This document shows, piece by piece, positions 35,646 to 47,232 of a DNA stretch of 64,000 nucleotides. Every line of letters begins with the position of its first letter. Within the stretch, counting starts at the first letter, position 1. A model generated the notes under the pieces. That model was not told where the DNA came from. It was given only the letters and a program-made list of their open reading frames with translations, and made no database searches. Both the position numbers and the translations under genes were made by a program. Origin of the DNA: Loripinus fragilis (taxonomy: Eukaryota; Mollusca; Bivalvia; Lucinida; Lucinidae); the NCBI GenBank assembly GCA_964019695.1, contig OZ026519.1:31401213-31465212 (forward strand), written 5' to 3'.

Positions 35646-36706
35646 TCAATCAGACACTATATCAGACAGCGGATGCAGAAGTCTCTCTATCAGACAACGG
35701 ATGCAGGAGACATTCTATCAGACAGCGGATGCAGGAGTCTCTCTATCAGACAGCGGATGCAGAAGTATCTCTATCAGACAGCAGAGGCAGGAGTCTCTTT
35801 ATCAGACAGCGGATGCAGAGGTCTCTCTATCAGACAGCTTATGCAGACGTCTCCCTATCAGACAGCGGATGTAGGAGACACTCTATCAGACAGCGGATGC
35901 AGAAGTCTCTCTATCAGACAGCGGATGCAGGAGACACTCGATCAGACAGCGGATGCAGGAGTCTCTCAATCAGACAGCGGATGCAGGAGACACTCTATCA
36001 GACAACGGAGGAAGGAGTCTTTCTTTCAGACAGCGGATGCAGGAGACACTCTATCAGACAGGGGATGCAGAAGTCTCTCTATCAGACAGCGGATGCATGA
36101 GACACTCTATCAGACAGCGGATGCAGAAGTATCTCTATCAGACAGCGGATGCAGGAGACACTCTATCAGACAGCGGAAGCAGGAGACACTCTATCAGACA
36201 GCGGAGGCAGGAGACACTCTATCAGACAGCGGATGAAGGAGACACTCTATCAGCCTGCGGATGCAGTAGTCTCTCCACCAGACAGCGGATGCAGGAGACA
36301 CTCTATCAGACAGCGTATGCAGGAGACACTCTATCAGACAGCAGATGCAGGAGACACTCAATCAGACAGCGGATGCAGAAGTCTCTCTATCAGACAGCGG
36401 ATGCAGAAGACACTCTAACCGACAGCGGATGCAGAAGTCTCTCTATCAGACAGCGAACGCAGGAGACACTCTATCAGACAGCGGATGCAGAAGTCTCTCT
36501 ATCAGACAGCGGATGCAGGAGTCTATCTATCAGACAGCGGATGCAGAAGTCTCTCTATCATACAGCGGATGCAGGAGACACTCTTATCAGACAGCGGATG
36601 CAGGAGACACTCTATCAGACAGCGGATGCAGAAGTCTCTCTATCAGACAGCGGATGCAGGAGTCTCTCAATCAGACAGCGGATGCAGGAGACACTCTATC
36701 AGATGC
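35646..36706 (+). repeat. Forward array, domain 22
   Basis: CAGAGGCAGG, TTATGCAGACG, GATGTAGG, then AACGGAGGAAGG, CAGGGGATGC, TCAGCCTGCGG, CCACCAGACAGCGG, AACCGACAGCGG, CTCTTATCAGAC. Class A junction follows. Confidence 0.92.
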
Positions 36707-37017
36707 AGCCGCTGTCTGATAGAGTGTATTCTGCATCCGCTGTCTGATAGAGAGACTTCTGCATCCGCTGTTTGATAGAGAGACTTCTACATCCGCTGTC
36801 TGATAGAGTGTATTCTGCATCCGCTGTCTGAAAGAGAGACTCTTGCATCCGCTGTCTGATAGAGAGACTTCTGCATCCGCTGTCTGATAGAGAGATTCCT
36901 GCCTCTGCTGTCTGATAGAGATATTTCTGTATCAGCTGTCTGATAGAGAGACTCCTGCATCCGTTGTCTGATAGAGTGTCTCCTGCATCCGCTGTCTGAT
37001 AGAGTGTCTCATGCATC
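36707..37017 (-). repeat. Inverted block 22 (family f4)
   Basis: GTGTATTCTGCATCC occurs twice. GATATTTCTGTATCAG and GTCTCATGCATCC are present. The short CTTATAGAGTC monomer before the hinge is missing. Confidence 0.92.
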
Positions 37018-38575
37018 CACTCTATCAGACACTCTATCAGACAGCGGATGCAGAAGTCTCTCTATCAGACAGCGGATGCAGGAGACACTCTATCAGACAG
37101 CGGATGCAGGAGTCTCTCTATCAGACAGCGGATGCAGAAGTATCTCTATCAGACAGCAGATGCAGGAGTCTCTTTATCAGACAGCGGATGCAGAAGTCTC
37201 TCTATCAGACACCTTATGCAGGAGTCTGTCTATCAGACAGCGGATGCAGGAGACACTCTATCAGACTGAGGATGCAGGAGTGTTTCTATCAGACAGCGGA
37301 TGCAGAAGTCTCTCTTTCAGACAGCGGATGAAGGAGTCTTTCTATCAGACAGCGGATGCAGGAGACAACAATCAGACAGGGGATGCAGACGTCTCTCTAT
37401 CAGACAGCGGATGCATGAGACACTCTATCAGACAGCGGATGCAGAAAACTCTCTATCAGACAGCGGATGAAGGAGTCTTTCTATCAGACAGCGGATGCAG
37501 GAGTCTCTCTATCAGACAGCGGAGGCAGGAGACATTCTATCAGACAGCGGATGCAGGAGTCTCTCTATCAGACAGCGGATGCAGGAGACAACAATCAGAC
37601 AGGGGATGCAGACGTCTCTCTATCAGACAGCGGATGCATGAGACACTCTATCAGACAGCGGATGCAGAAGTCTCTCTATCAGACAGCGGATGAAGGAGTC
37701 TTTCTATCAGACAGCGGATGCAGGAGTCTCTCTATCAGACAGCGGACGCAGAAGTCTCTCTATCAGACAGCGGATGCAGGAGTTTCTCTATCAGACAGCG
37801 GATGCAGAAGTCTCTCTATCAGACAGCGGATGCAGGAGTCTATCCATCAGACAGCGGATGCAGGAGACACTCTATCCGACAGCGGATGCAGAAGTCTCTC
37901 TATCAGAGAGGAGACACTCTATCAGACAGCGGAGGCAGGAGACACTCTGTTAGCCTGCGAATGCAGGAGTCTCTCTATCAGACAGCGGATGCAGGAGACA
38001 TTTTATCAGACAGCGTATGCAGGAGACACTCTATCAGACAGCGGATGCAGAAGTCTCTCTATCAGAGAGCGGATGCAAAAGTCTCTCTATCAGACAGCGG
38101 ATGAAGGAGTCTATCTATCAGACAGCGGATGCAGGAGACACTCTTTCAGACAGCGGATGCAGAAGTCTCTTTATCAGACAGCGGATGCAGTAGACACTCT
38201 ATCAGACAGCGGATGCAGACGTCTCTCTATCAGACAGCGGATGCAGGAGACACGCTATCAGACAGCGGATGCAGAAGTATCTCTATCAGACAGCGGATGC
38301 CAGAGACACTCTTTCAGACAACGGATGCAGAAGTCTCTCTATCAGACAGCGGAGGCAGGAGACATTCTATCCGACAGCAGATGCAGAAGTCTCTCTATCA
38401 GACAGCAGATGCAGGAGACACTCTATCAGACAGCGGATGCAGGAGACACTCTATCAGACAGCGGATGCAGGAGTCTCTCAATTAGACAGTGGATGCAGAA
38501 GTCTCCCTATCAGACAGCGGATGCAAAAGTCTCTCAATCAGATAGCGGATGCAGGAGACATTCTATCAGATGCAG
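37018..38575 (+). repeat. Forward array, domain 23
   Basis: CACCTTATGCAGGAGTCTG, ACTGAGGATGC, GACAACAATCAGACAGGGG twice (37363 and 37587, 224 bp apart), a broken monomer CAGAGAGGAGACAC (37904), then the TTTTATCAGACAGCG and GAGGCAGGAGACATTC series. Class A junction CAGATGCAGCTGCTG. Confidence 0.92.
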
Positions 38576-38906
38576 CTGCTGTCTGATAGAGTGTCTTCTG
38601 CATCCGCTGTCTGATAGAGAGACTTCTGCATCCGCTGTTTGATAGAGAGACTTTTACATCCGCAGTCTGATAGAGTATCTCCTGCATCCGCTGTTTGAAA
38701 GAGAGACTACTGCATCCGCTGTCTGATAGACTTCTGCATCCCCTGTCTGATAGAGAGATTCCTGCCTCCGCTGTCTGATAGAGATACTTCTGTATCTGCT
38801 GTCTGATAGAGAGACTCCTGCATCCGTTGTCTGATAGAGTGTCTCCTGCATCCGCTGTCTTATAGAGTCTCCTGCATCCGCTGTTTGATAGAGTGTCTAT
38901 TGCATC
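38576..38906 (-). repeat. Inverted block 23 (family f6)
   Basis: TTTTACATCCGCAG, GTTTGAAAGAGAGACTACTG, GATAGACTTCTGCATCCCC, GATTCCTGCCTCCG. Hinge with private changes: GTCTATTGCATCTACTCAATC. Confidence 0.93.
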
Positions 38907-39651
38907 TACTCAATCAGATACTCTATCAGACAGCGGATGCAGAAGTCTCTCTATCAGACAGCGGATGCAGGAGACACTCTTTCAGACAGCGGATGCAGGA
39001 TTTTCTCTATCAGACAGCGGACGCAGAAGTATCTCTATCAGACAGCAGAGGCAGGAGTCTCTTTATCAGACAGCGGATGCAGAGGTCTCTCTATCAGACA
39101 GCTTATGCAGACGTCTCCCTATCAGGCAGCGGATGTAGGAGACACTCTATCAGACAGCGGATGCAGAAGTCTTTCTACCAGACAGTGGATGCAGGAGACA
39201 CTCTATAAGACAGCGGATGCAGGAGACACTATATCAGACAGTGGATGCAGAAGTCTCTCTATCAGACAGCAGATGCAGGAGTCTTTCTATCAGACAGCGG
39301 ATGCAGGGGACACTCTATTAGCCTGCGGATGCAGGAGACATTCTACCAGACAGCAGATGCGAGAGTCTCTCTATCAGACAGCCGATGCAGGAGAAACTCT
39401 ATCAGACAGCCGATGCAGGAGACACTCTATCAGACAGCGGATGCAGGGGTCTCTCAATCAGACAGCGGATGCAGGAGACACCCTATCAGACAGCGGATGC
39501 AGAAGTCTCTCTATCAGACAGCGGAAACAGGAGACACTCTATCAGACAGCGGATGCAGAAGTCTCTCTATCAGACAGCGGATGCAGAAGTCTCTCTATCA
39601 GACATCGGATGAAGGAGTCTATCTACCAGACAGCGGATGCAGGAGACACTC
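38907..39651 (+). repeat. Forward array, domain 24
   Basis: CAGGATTTTCTC, GGACGCAGAAGTATC, TTATGCAGACG, TATCAGGCAGCGGATGTAGG, TTAGCCTGCGG, TACCAGACAGCAGATGCG, GGAAACAGG. Ends in the class B flank CATCGGATGAAGGAGTC. Confidence 0.92.
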
Positions 39652-39966
39652 TTCTGCATCAGCTGTCTGATAGAGAGACTTCTGCATCCGCTGTTTGATA
39701 GAGAGACTTTTACCTCCGCTGTCTGATAGAGTATCTCCTGCGTCCGCTGTCTGAAAGAGAGACTCCTGCATCCGCTGTTTGATAGTGAGACTTCTGCATC
39801 CGCTGTCTGATAGAGAGATTCCTGCCTCAGCTGTCTGATAGAGATACTTCTGTATCTGCTGTCTGATAGAGAGAATCCTGCATCCGTTGTCTGATAGAGT
39901 GTCTCCTGCATCCGCTGTCTTATAGAGTCTTCTGCATCCGCTGTCTGATAGAGTGTCTCCTGCATC
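39652..39966 (-). repeat. Inverted block 24 (family f2)
   Basis: Full f2 cassette with GTTTGATAGTGAGAC and GAGAATCCTGC. It is the best reverse-complement match to the flipped cassette at 28278-28595. Confidence 0.93.
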
Positions 39967-41977
39967 CACTCTATCAGACACTCTATCAGACAGCGGATGC
40001 AGAAAGCTCTATCAGACAGCGGATGCAGGAGACACTCTATCAGACAGCGGATGCAGGAGTCTCTCTATCAGACAGCAGACGCAGAAGTCTCTTTATCAGA
40101 CAGCGGATGCAGAGGTCTCTCTATCAGACAGCTTATGCAGAAGTCGCCCTATCAGACAGCGGATGTAGGAGACACTCTATCAGACAGCGGATGCAGAAGT
40201 CTTTCTACCAGACAATGGATGCAGGAGCCACTCTATCAGACAGCGGATGCAGGAGACACTCTATCAGACAGCGTACGCAGAAGTCTCTCTATCAGACAGC
40301 GGATGCAGGAGACACTCTATCAGACAGCGGATGCTGAATTCTCTCTATCAGACAGCGGATGCAGGAGTCTCTCTATCAGACAGCGGATGCAGGAGAAACT
40401 CTATCAGACAGCGGACGCAGAAGTCTCTCTATCAGACAGCGGATGCAGGTGACACTCTATCAGACAGCCGATGCAGAAGTCTCTCTATCAGACAGCGGAT
40501 GCAGGAGACACTCTATCATACAGCGGATGCAGAAATATTTCTATCAGACAGCGCATGCAGGAGAAACTCTATCAGACAGCAGATGCAGAAGTCTCTCTAT
40601 CAGACAGCGGAGGCAGGAGACATTATATCAGACAGCAGATGCAGAAGTCTTTCTATCAGACAGCCGATGCAGGAGACACTCTATCAGACAGCGGATGCAG
40701 GAGACACTCGATCAGACAGCGGATGCAGGAGTCTCTCAATCAGACAGCGGATGCAGGAGACACTCTATCAGACAGCGGATGCAGAAGTCTCTCTATCAGA
40801 CAGCGGATGCAGGAGACACTCTATCAGACAGCGGATACAGAAGTTTCTCTATCAGACAGCGGATGCAGGAGATTCTATCAGACTGAGGATGCAGGAGTGT
40901 CTCTATCAGACAGCGGATGCAGAAGGCTCTCTGTCAGACAGCGGATGAAGGAGTCTTTCTATCAGACAGCGGATGCAGGAGACAACTATCAGACAGGGGA
41001 TGCAGAAGTCTCTCTTTCAGACAGCGGAAGCAGGAGACACTCTATCATACAGCGGATGCAGAGGTCTCTCTATCAGACAGCGGATGCATGAGACACTCTA
41101 TCAGACTGAGGATGCAGGAGTGTCTCTATCAGACAGCGGATGCAGAAGGCTCTCTGTCAGACAGCGGATGAAGGAGTCTTTCTATCAGACAGCGGATGCA
41201 GGAGACAACTATCAGACAGGGGATGCAGAAGTCTCTCTATCAGACAGCGGATGCATGAGACACTCTATCAGACAGCGGATGCAGAAGTATCTCTATCAGA
41301 CTGCAGATGCAGGAGACACTCTATCAGACAGCGGAAGCAGGAGACACTCTATTAGATAGCGGAGGCAGGAGTCTCTTTATCAGACAGCAGATGCAGGAGA
41401 CTTTTTATCAGACAGCGTATGCAGGAGACACTCTATCAGACAGCGGATGCAGAAGTCTCTCTATCAGACAGCGGATGCAGAAGTCTCTCTATCAGACAGC
41501 GGATGAAGGAGTCTTTCTATCAGACAGCGGATGCAGGAGACACTCTATCAGACAGCGGATGCAGAAGTCTCTTTATCAGACAGCGGATACAGTGGACACT
41601 CTATCAGACAGCGGATGCAGATGTCTCTCTATCAGACAGCGAATGCAGGAGACACGCTATTAAACAGCGGATGCAGAAGTATCTCTATCAGACAGCGGAT
41701 GCAGGAGACACTCTTTCAGACAACGGATGCAGAAGTCTCTCTATCAGACAGCGGAGGCAGGAGACATTCTATCAGTCAGCAGATGCAGAAGTCTCTCTAT
41801 CAGAAAGCCAATGCAGGAGACACTCTATCAGACAGCGGATGCAGGAGACACTCTATCAGACAGCGGATGCAGGAGTCTCTCAATTTGACAGTGGATGCAG
41901 GAGACACCCTATCAGACAGCGGATGCAAAAGTCTCTCAATCAGACAGCGGATGCAGGAGACATTCTATCAGATGCAT
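39967..41977 (+). repeat. Forward array, domain 25
   Basis: GCAGAAAGCTC after the hinge, TTATGCAGAAGTCGCCC, CAATGGATGCAGGAGCC, CATACAGCGG, GCGCATGCAGG. A segment with ACTGAGGATGC and GACAACTATCAGACAGGGG occurs twice (40981 and 41203). Class A junction reads CAGATGCATTTGCTG. Confidence 0.92.
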
Positions 41978-42309
41978 TTGCTGTCTGATAGAGTGTCTTC
42001 TGCATCCGCTGTCTGATAGAGAGACTTCTGCATCCGCTGTTTGATAGAGAGACTTTTACATCCGCAGTCTGATAGAGTATCTCCTGCATCCGCTGTTTGA
42101 AAGAGAGACTACTGCATCCGCTGTCTGATAAACTTCTGCATCCCCTGTCTGATAGAGAGATTCCTGCCTCCGCTGTCTGATAGAGATACTTCTGTATCTG
42201 CTGTCTGATAGAGAGACTCCTGCATCCGTTGTCTGATAGAGTGTCTCCTGCATCCGCTGTCTTATAGAGTCTCCTGCATCCGCTGTTTGATAGAGTGTCT
42301 CCTGCATCC
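41978..42309 (-). repeat. Inverted block 25 (family f6)
   Basis: TTTTACATCCGCAG, GACTACTGCATCC, a monomer GATAAACTTCTGCATCCCC, GATTCCTGCCTCCG. Hinge loop ends ACTCATTCA. Confidence 0.93.
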
Positions 42310-43192
42310 ACTCATTCAGACACTCTATCAGACAGCGGATGCAGAAGTCTCTCTATCAGACAGCGGATTCAGGAGACATTCTATCAGACAGCGGATGCAG
42401 GATTTTCTCTATCAGACAGCGGATGCAGAAGTATCTCTATCAGACAGCAGAGGCAGGAGTCTCTTTATCAGACAGCGGATGCAGAGGTCTCTCTATCAGA
42501 CAGCTTATGCAGACGTCTCCCTATCAGGCAGCGGATGTAGGAGACACTCTATCAGACAGCGGATGCAGAAGTCTTTCTACCAGACAGTGGATGCAGGAGA
42601 CACTCTATAAGACAGCGGATGCAGGAGACACTATATCAGACAGCGGATGCAGAAGTCTCTCTATCAGACAGCAGATGCAGGAGTCTTTCTATCAGACAGC
42701 GGATGCAGGAGACACTCTATTAGCCTGCGGATGCAGGAGTCTCTCTATCAGACATCGGATGCAGGAGACATTTTATCAGACAGCGTATGCAGGAGACAAT
42801 CTATCAGACAGCGGATGCAGGAGACACTCTATCAGGCAGCGGATGCAGGAGACACTCTATCAGACAACGGATGCAGGAGTCTCTCAATCAGACAGCGGAT
42901 GCAGAAGTATCTCTATCAGACAGCAGAGGCAGGAGTCTCTTTATCAGACAGCGGATGCAGAGGTCTCTCTATCAGACAGCTTATGCAGAAGTCTCCCTAT
43001 CAGACAACGGATGTAGGAGACACGTTATCAGACAGCGGATGCAGAAGTCTTTTTACCAGAAAGTGGATGCAGGAGACACTCTATCAGACAGCGGATGCAG
43101 GAGACACTCTATCAGACAGCGGATGCAGAAGTCTCTCTATCAGACAGCGGATGCAGAAGTCTCTCTATCAGACAGCGGATGCAGGAGACACT
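42310..43192 (+). repeat. Forward array, domain 26
   Basis: GCGGATTCAGG, CAGGATTTTCTC, TTATGCAGACG, TATCAGGCAGCGGATGTAGG, TTAGCCTGCGG, CAGAGGCAGG, TTATGCAG, AACGGATGTAGG, ACACGTTATC, TTTTTACCAGAAAGTGG. Class B junction. Confidence 0.93.
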
Positions 43193-43502
43193 CTTCTGCA
43201 TCAGCTGTCTGATAGAGAGACTTCTGCATCCGCTTTTTGATAGAGAGACTTTTACCTCCGCTGTCTGATAGTATCTCCTGCGTCCGCTGTCTGAAAGAGA
43301 GACTCCTGCATCTGCTGTTTGATAGTGAGACTTCTGCATCCGCTGTCTGATAGAGAGATTCCTGCCTCAGCTGTCTGATAGAGATACTTCTGTATCTGCT
43401 GTCTGATAGAGAGACGCCTGCATCCGTTGTCTGATAGAGTGTCTCCTGCATCCGCTGTCTTATAGAGTCTTCTGCATCCGCTGTCTGATAGAGTGTCTGA
43501 TT
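43193..43502 (-). repeat. Inverted block 26 (family f2)
   Basis: Class B junction. CATCCGCTTTTTGATAG, TTTTACCTCCG, a 26-bp CTGATAGTATCTCC monomer, TGCGTCCG, GATTCCTGCCTCAG, CTTATAGAGTCTTC. Its right hinge has a flipped loop. Confidence 0.93.
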
Positions 43503-43532
43503 GAGTGGATGCAGGAGACACTCTATCAGACA
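43482..43532. other. Hinge palindrome with flipped loop
   Basis: Arms 43482-43497 and 43517-43532 are the standard 16-bp pair. The loop 43498-43516 (TGATTGAGTGGATGCAGGA) is the exact reverse complement of the f6 loop TCCTGCATCCACTCAATCA, for example at block 20. Confidence 0.9.
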
Positions 43533-45210
43533 GTGGATGCAGGAGTCTCTCTATCAGACAGCGGACGCAGAAGTCTCTTAATCAGACAGCGGATGCAGAG
43601 GTCTCTCTATCAGACAGCTTATGCAGAAGTCTCCCTATCAGACAGCGGATGTAGGAGACACTCTATCAGACAGCGGATGCAGAAGTCTTTCTACCAGACA
43701 ATGGATGCAGGAGCCACTCTATCAGATAGCGGATGCAGGAGACACTCTATCAGACAGCGGACGCAGAAGTCTCTCTATCAGACAGCGGATGCAGGAGTCA
43801 CTCTATCAGACAGCGGATGCAGACGTCTCTCTATCAGACAGCGGATGCAGGAGTCTCTCTATCAGACAGCGGATGCAGGAGAAACTCTATCAGACAGCGG
43901 ACGCAGAAGTCTCTCTATCAGACAGCGGATGCAAGAGACACTCTATCAGACAGCCGATGCGGAAGTCTCTCTATCAGACAGCGGATGCAGGAGACACTCT
44001 ATCATACAGCGGATGCAGAAATATTTCTATCAGACAGCGCATGCAGGAGAAACTCTATCAGACAGCAGATGCAGAAGTCTCTCTATCAGACAGCGGAGGC
44101 AGGAGACATTCTATCAGACAACAGATGCAGAAGTCTCTCTATCAGAAAGCCGATGCAGGAGACACTCTATCAGACAGCGGATGCAGAAGTCTCTCTATCA
44201 GACAGCGGATGCAGGAGACACTTTATCAGACAGCGGATACAGAAGTCTCTCTATCAGACAGCGGATGCAGGAGACTCTATCAGACTGAGGTTGCAGGAGT
44301 GTCTCTATCAGACAGTGGATGCAGACGTCTCTCTTTCAGACAGCGGATGAAGGAGTCTTTCTATCAGACAGCGGATGCAGGAGACAACAATCAGACAGGG
44401 GATGCAGACGTCTCTCTATCAGACAGCGGATGCATGAGACACTCTATCAGACAGCGGATGCAGAAGTATCTCTATTAGACTGCAGATGCAGAAGACACTC
44501 TATCAGACAGCGGAAGCAGGAGACACTCTATCAGACAGCGGAGGCAGGAGACACTCTATCAGACAGCGGATGCAGGAGACACTCTATTAGACTGCGGATG
44601 CAGGAGTCTCTCTATCAGACAGCGGATGCAGGGGACATTCTATCAGACAGCGGATGCAGGAGACACTCTATCAGACAGCGGATGCAGGAGACATTCTATC
44701 AGGCAGGGGATGCAGAATTCTCTCTATCAGACAACGGATGCGGGAGTCTCTCAATCAGACAGCGGATGCAGAAGTATCTCTGTCAGACAGCAGAGGCAGG
44801 AGTCTCTTTATCAGACAGCGGATGCAGAGGTCTCTCTATCAGACAGCTTATGCAGAAGTCTCCCTATCAGACAGCGGATGTAGGAGACACTCTATCAGAC
44901 AGCGGATGCAGAAGTCTTTTTACCAGACAGTGGATGCAGGAGACACTCTATCAGACAGCGGATGCAGGAGACACTCTATCAGACAGCGGATGCAGAAGTC
45001 TCTCTATCCGACAGCGGATGCAGAAGTCTCTCTATCAGACAGCGGATGAAGGAGTCTATCTATCAGACAGCCGATGCAGGAGACACTCTTTCAGACAGCG
45101 GATGCAGGAGTCTCTCAATTAGACAGCGGATGCAGGAGACACCCTATCAGACAGCGGATGCAAAAGTCTCTCAATCAGACATCGGATGCAGGAGACACTC
45201 TATCAGATGC
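43503..45210 (+). repeat. Forward array, domain 27
   Basis: GTCTCTTAATCAG, TTATGCAG, CAATGGATGCAGGAGCC, CATACAGCGG, GCGCATGCAGG, a shortened GGAGACTCTATC monomer with ACTGAGGTTGC, GACAACAATCAGACAGGGG, GCAGGGGATGCAG, GCGGGAGTC. Class A junction CAGATGCAGCTGCTG. Confidence 0.92.
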
Positions 45211-45488
45211 AGCTGCTGTCTGATAGAGTGTCTTCTGCATCCGCTGTCTGATAGAGAGACTTCTGCATCCGCTGTTTGATAGAGAGACTTCTACATCCGC
45301 AGTCTGATAGAGTATCTCCTGCATCCGCTGTTTGAAAGAGTAACTAATGCATCCGCTGTCTGATAGACTTCTGCATCCCCTGTCTGATAGAGAGACTCCT
45401 GCATCCGTTGTCTGATAGAGTGTCTCCTGCATCCGCTGTCTTATAGAGTCTCCTGCATCCGCTGTTTGATAGAGTGTCTCCTGCATAC
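45211..45488 (-). repeat. Inverted block 27 (f6, shortened)
   Basis: CTTCTACATCCGCAG, GTTTGAAAGAGTAACTAATGC, GATAGACTTCTGCATCCCC. The GATTCCTGCC and GATACTTCTG monomers are missing. Hinge reads CTGCATACACTCAATC. Confidence 0.92.
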
Positions 45489-45871
45489 ACTCAATCAGAC
45501 ACTATATCAGACAGCGGATGCAGAAGTCTCTCTATCAGACAGCGGATGCAGGAGACATTCTATCAGACAGCGGATGCAGGAGTCTCTCTATCAGACAGCG
45601 GATGCAGAAGTATCTCTATCAGACAGCAGAGGCATGAGTCTCTTTATCAGACAGCGGATGCAGAGGTCTCTCTATCAGACAGCTTATGCAGACGTCTCCC
45701 TATCAGACAGCGGATTCAGGAGACACTCTATCAGACAGCGGATGCAGAAGTCTCTCTATCAGACAGCGGATGCAGAAAACACTCTATCAGACTGCGGATG
45801 CAGGAGTGTCTCTATCAGATAGAGGATGCAGAAGTCTCTATTTCAGACAACGGATGAAGGAGTCTTTCTCT
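45489..45871 (+). repeat. Forward array, domain 28 (short)
   Basis: CAGAGGCATGAGTC, TTATGCAGACG, GCGGATTCAGG, GCAGAAAACAC, CAGATAGAGGATGC, TATTTCAGACAACGG, GAAGGAGTCTTTCTC. Ends abruptly at TCGGCTTTCTG. Confidence 0.92.
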
Positions 45872-46040
45872 CGGCTTTCTGATAGGGAGACTTCTGCATC
45901 TGCTGTCTGATAGAATGTCTCCTGCCTCCGCTGTCTGATAGAGAGACTTCTGCATCCGTTGTCTGAAAGAGTGTCTCCTGCATCCGCTGTCTTATAGAGT
46001 CTCCTGCATCCGCTGTTTGATAGAGTGTCTCCTGCATCCA
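45872..46040 (-). repeat. Inverted block 28 (chimera)
   Basis: The left part (45872 to about 45980) is not cassette. Its reverse complement matches the ordinary forward series at 41701-41810 (CTCTTTCAGACAACGG, GAGGCAGGAGACATTC, CAGAAAGCC) with about three differences. The right part is the cassette end with CTTATAGAGTCTCC and the ACTCAATCA hinge. Confidence 0.87.
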
Positions 46041-46922
46041 CTCAATCAGACACTCTATCAGACAGCGGATGCAGAAGTCTCTCTATCAGACAGCGGATTC
46101 AGGAGACATTCTATCAGACAGCGGATGCAGGATTTTCTCTATCAGACAGCGGATGCAGAAGTATCTCTATCAGACAGCAGAGGCAGGAGTCTCTTTATCA
46201 GACAGCGGATGCAGAGGTCTCTCTATCAGACAGCTTATGCAGACGTCTCCCTATCAGGCAGCGGATGTAGGAGACACTCTATCAGACAGCGGATGCAGAA
46301 GTCTTTCTACCAGACAGTGGATGCAGGAGACACTCTATAAGACAGCGGATGCAGGAGACACTATATCAGACAGCGGATGCAGAAGTCTCTCTATCAGACA
46401 GCAGATAAAGGAGTCTTTCTATCAGACAGCGGATGCAGGAGACACTCTATTAGCCTGCGGATGCAGGAGTCTCTCTATCAGACATCGGATGCAGGAGACA
46501 TTTTATCAGACAGCGTATGCAGGAGACAATCTATCAGACAGCGGATGCAGGAGACACTCTATCAGGCAGCGGATGCAGGAGACACTCTATCAGACAACGG
46601 ATGCAGGAGTCTATCAATCAGACAGCGGATGCAGAAGTATCTCTATCAGACAGCAGAGGCAGGAGTCTCTTTATCAGACAGCGGATGCAGAGGTCTCTCT
46701 ATCAGACAGCTTATGCAGAAGTCTCCCTATCAGACAACGGATGTAGGAGACACGTTATCAGACAGCGGATGCAGAAGTCTTTTTACCAGAAAGTGGATGC
46801 AGGAGACACTCTATCAGACAGCGGATGCAGGAGACACTCTATCAGACAGCGGATGCAGAAGTCTCTCTATCAGACAGCGGATGCAGAAGTCTCTCTATCA
46901 GACAGCGGATGCAGGAGACACT
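46041..46922 (+). repeat. Forward array, domain 29
   Basis: Copy of domain 26 at offset 3730, with private changes CAGATAAAGGAGTC (near 46400) and GAGTCTATCAATC. Class B junction. Confidence 0.93.
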
Positions 46923-47232
46923 CTTCTGCATCAGCTGTCTGATAGAGAGACTTCTGCATCCGCTTTTTGATAGAGAGACTTTTACCTCCGCTGTCTGATA
47001 GTATCTCCTGCGTCCGCTGTCTGAAAGAGAGACTCCTGCATCCGCTGTTTGATAGTGAGACTTCTGCATCCGCTGTCTGATAGAGAGATTCCTGCCTCAG
47101 CTGTCTGATAGAGATACTTCTGTATCTGCTGTCTGATAGAGAGACGCCTGCATCCGTTGTCTGATAGAGTGTCTCCTGCATCCGCTGTCTTTTAGAGTCT
47201 TCTGCATCCGCTGTCTGATAGAGTGTCTGATT
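46923..47232 (-). repeat. Inverted block 29 (family f2)
   Basis: Copy of block 26, with GTCTTTTAGAGTCTTC before the hinge. The hinge loop (about 47228-47246) is flipped as at 43498, with one base changed. Confidence 0.93.
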
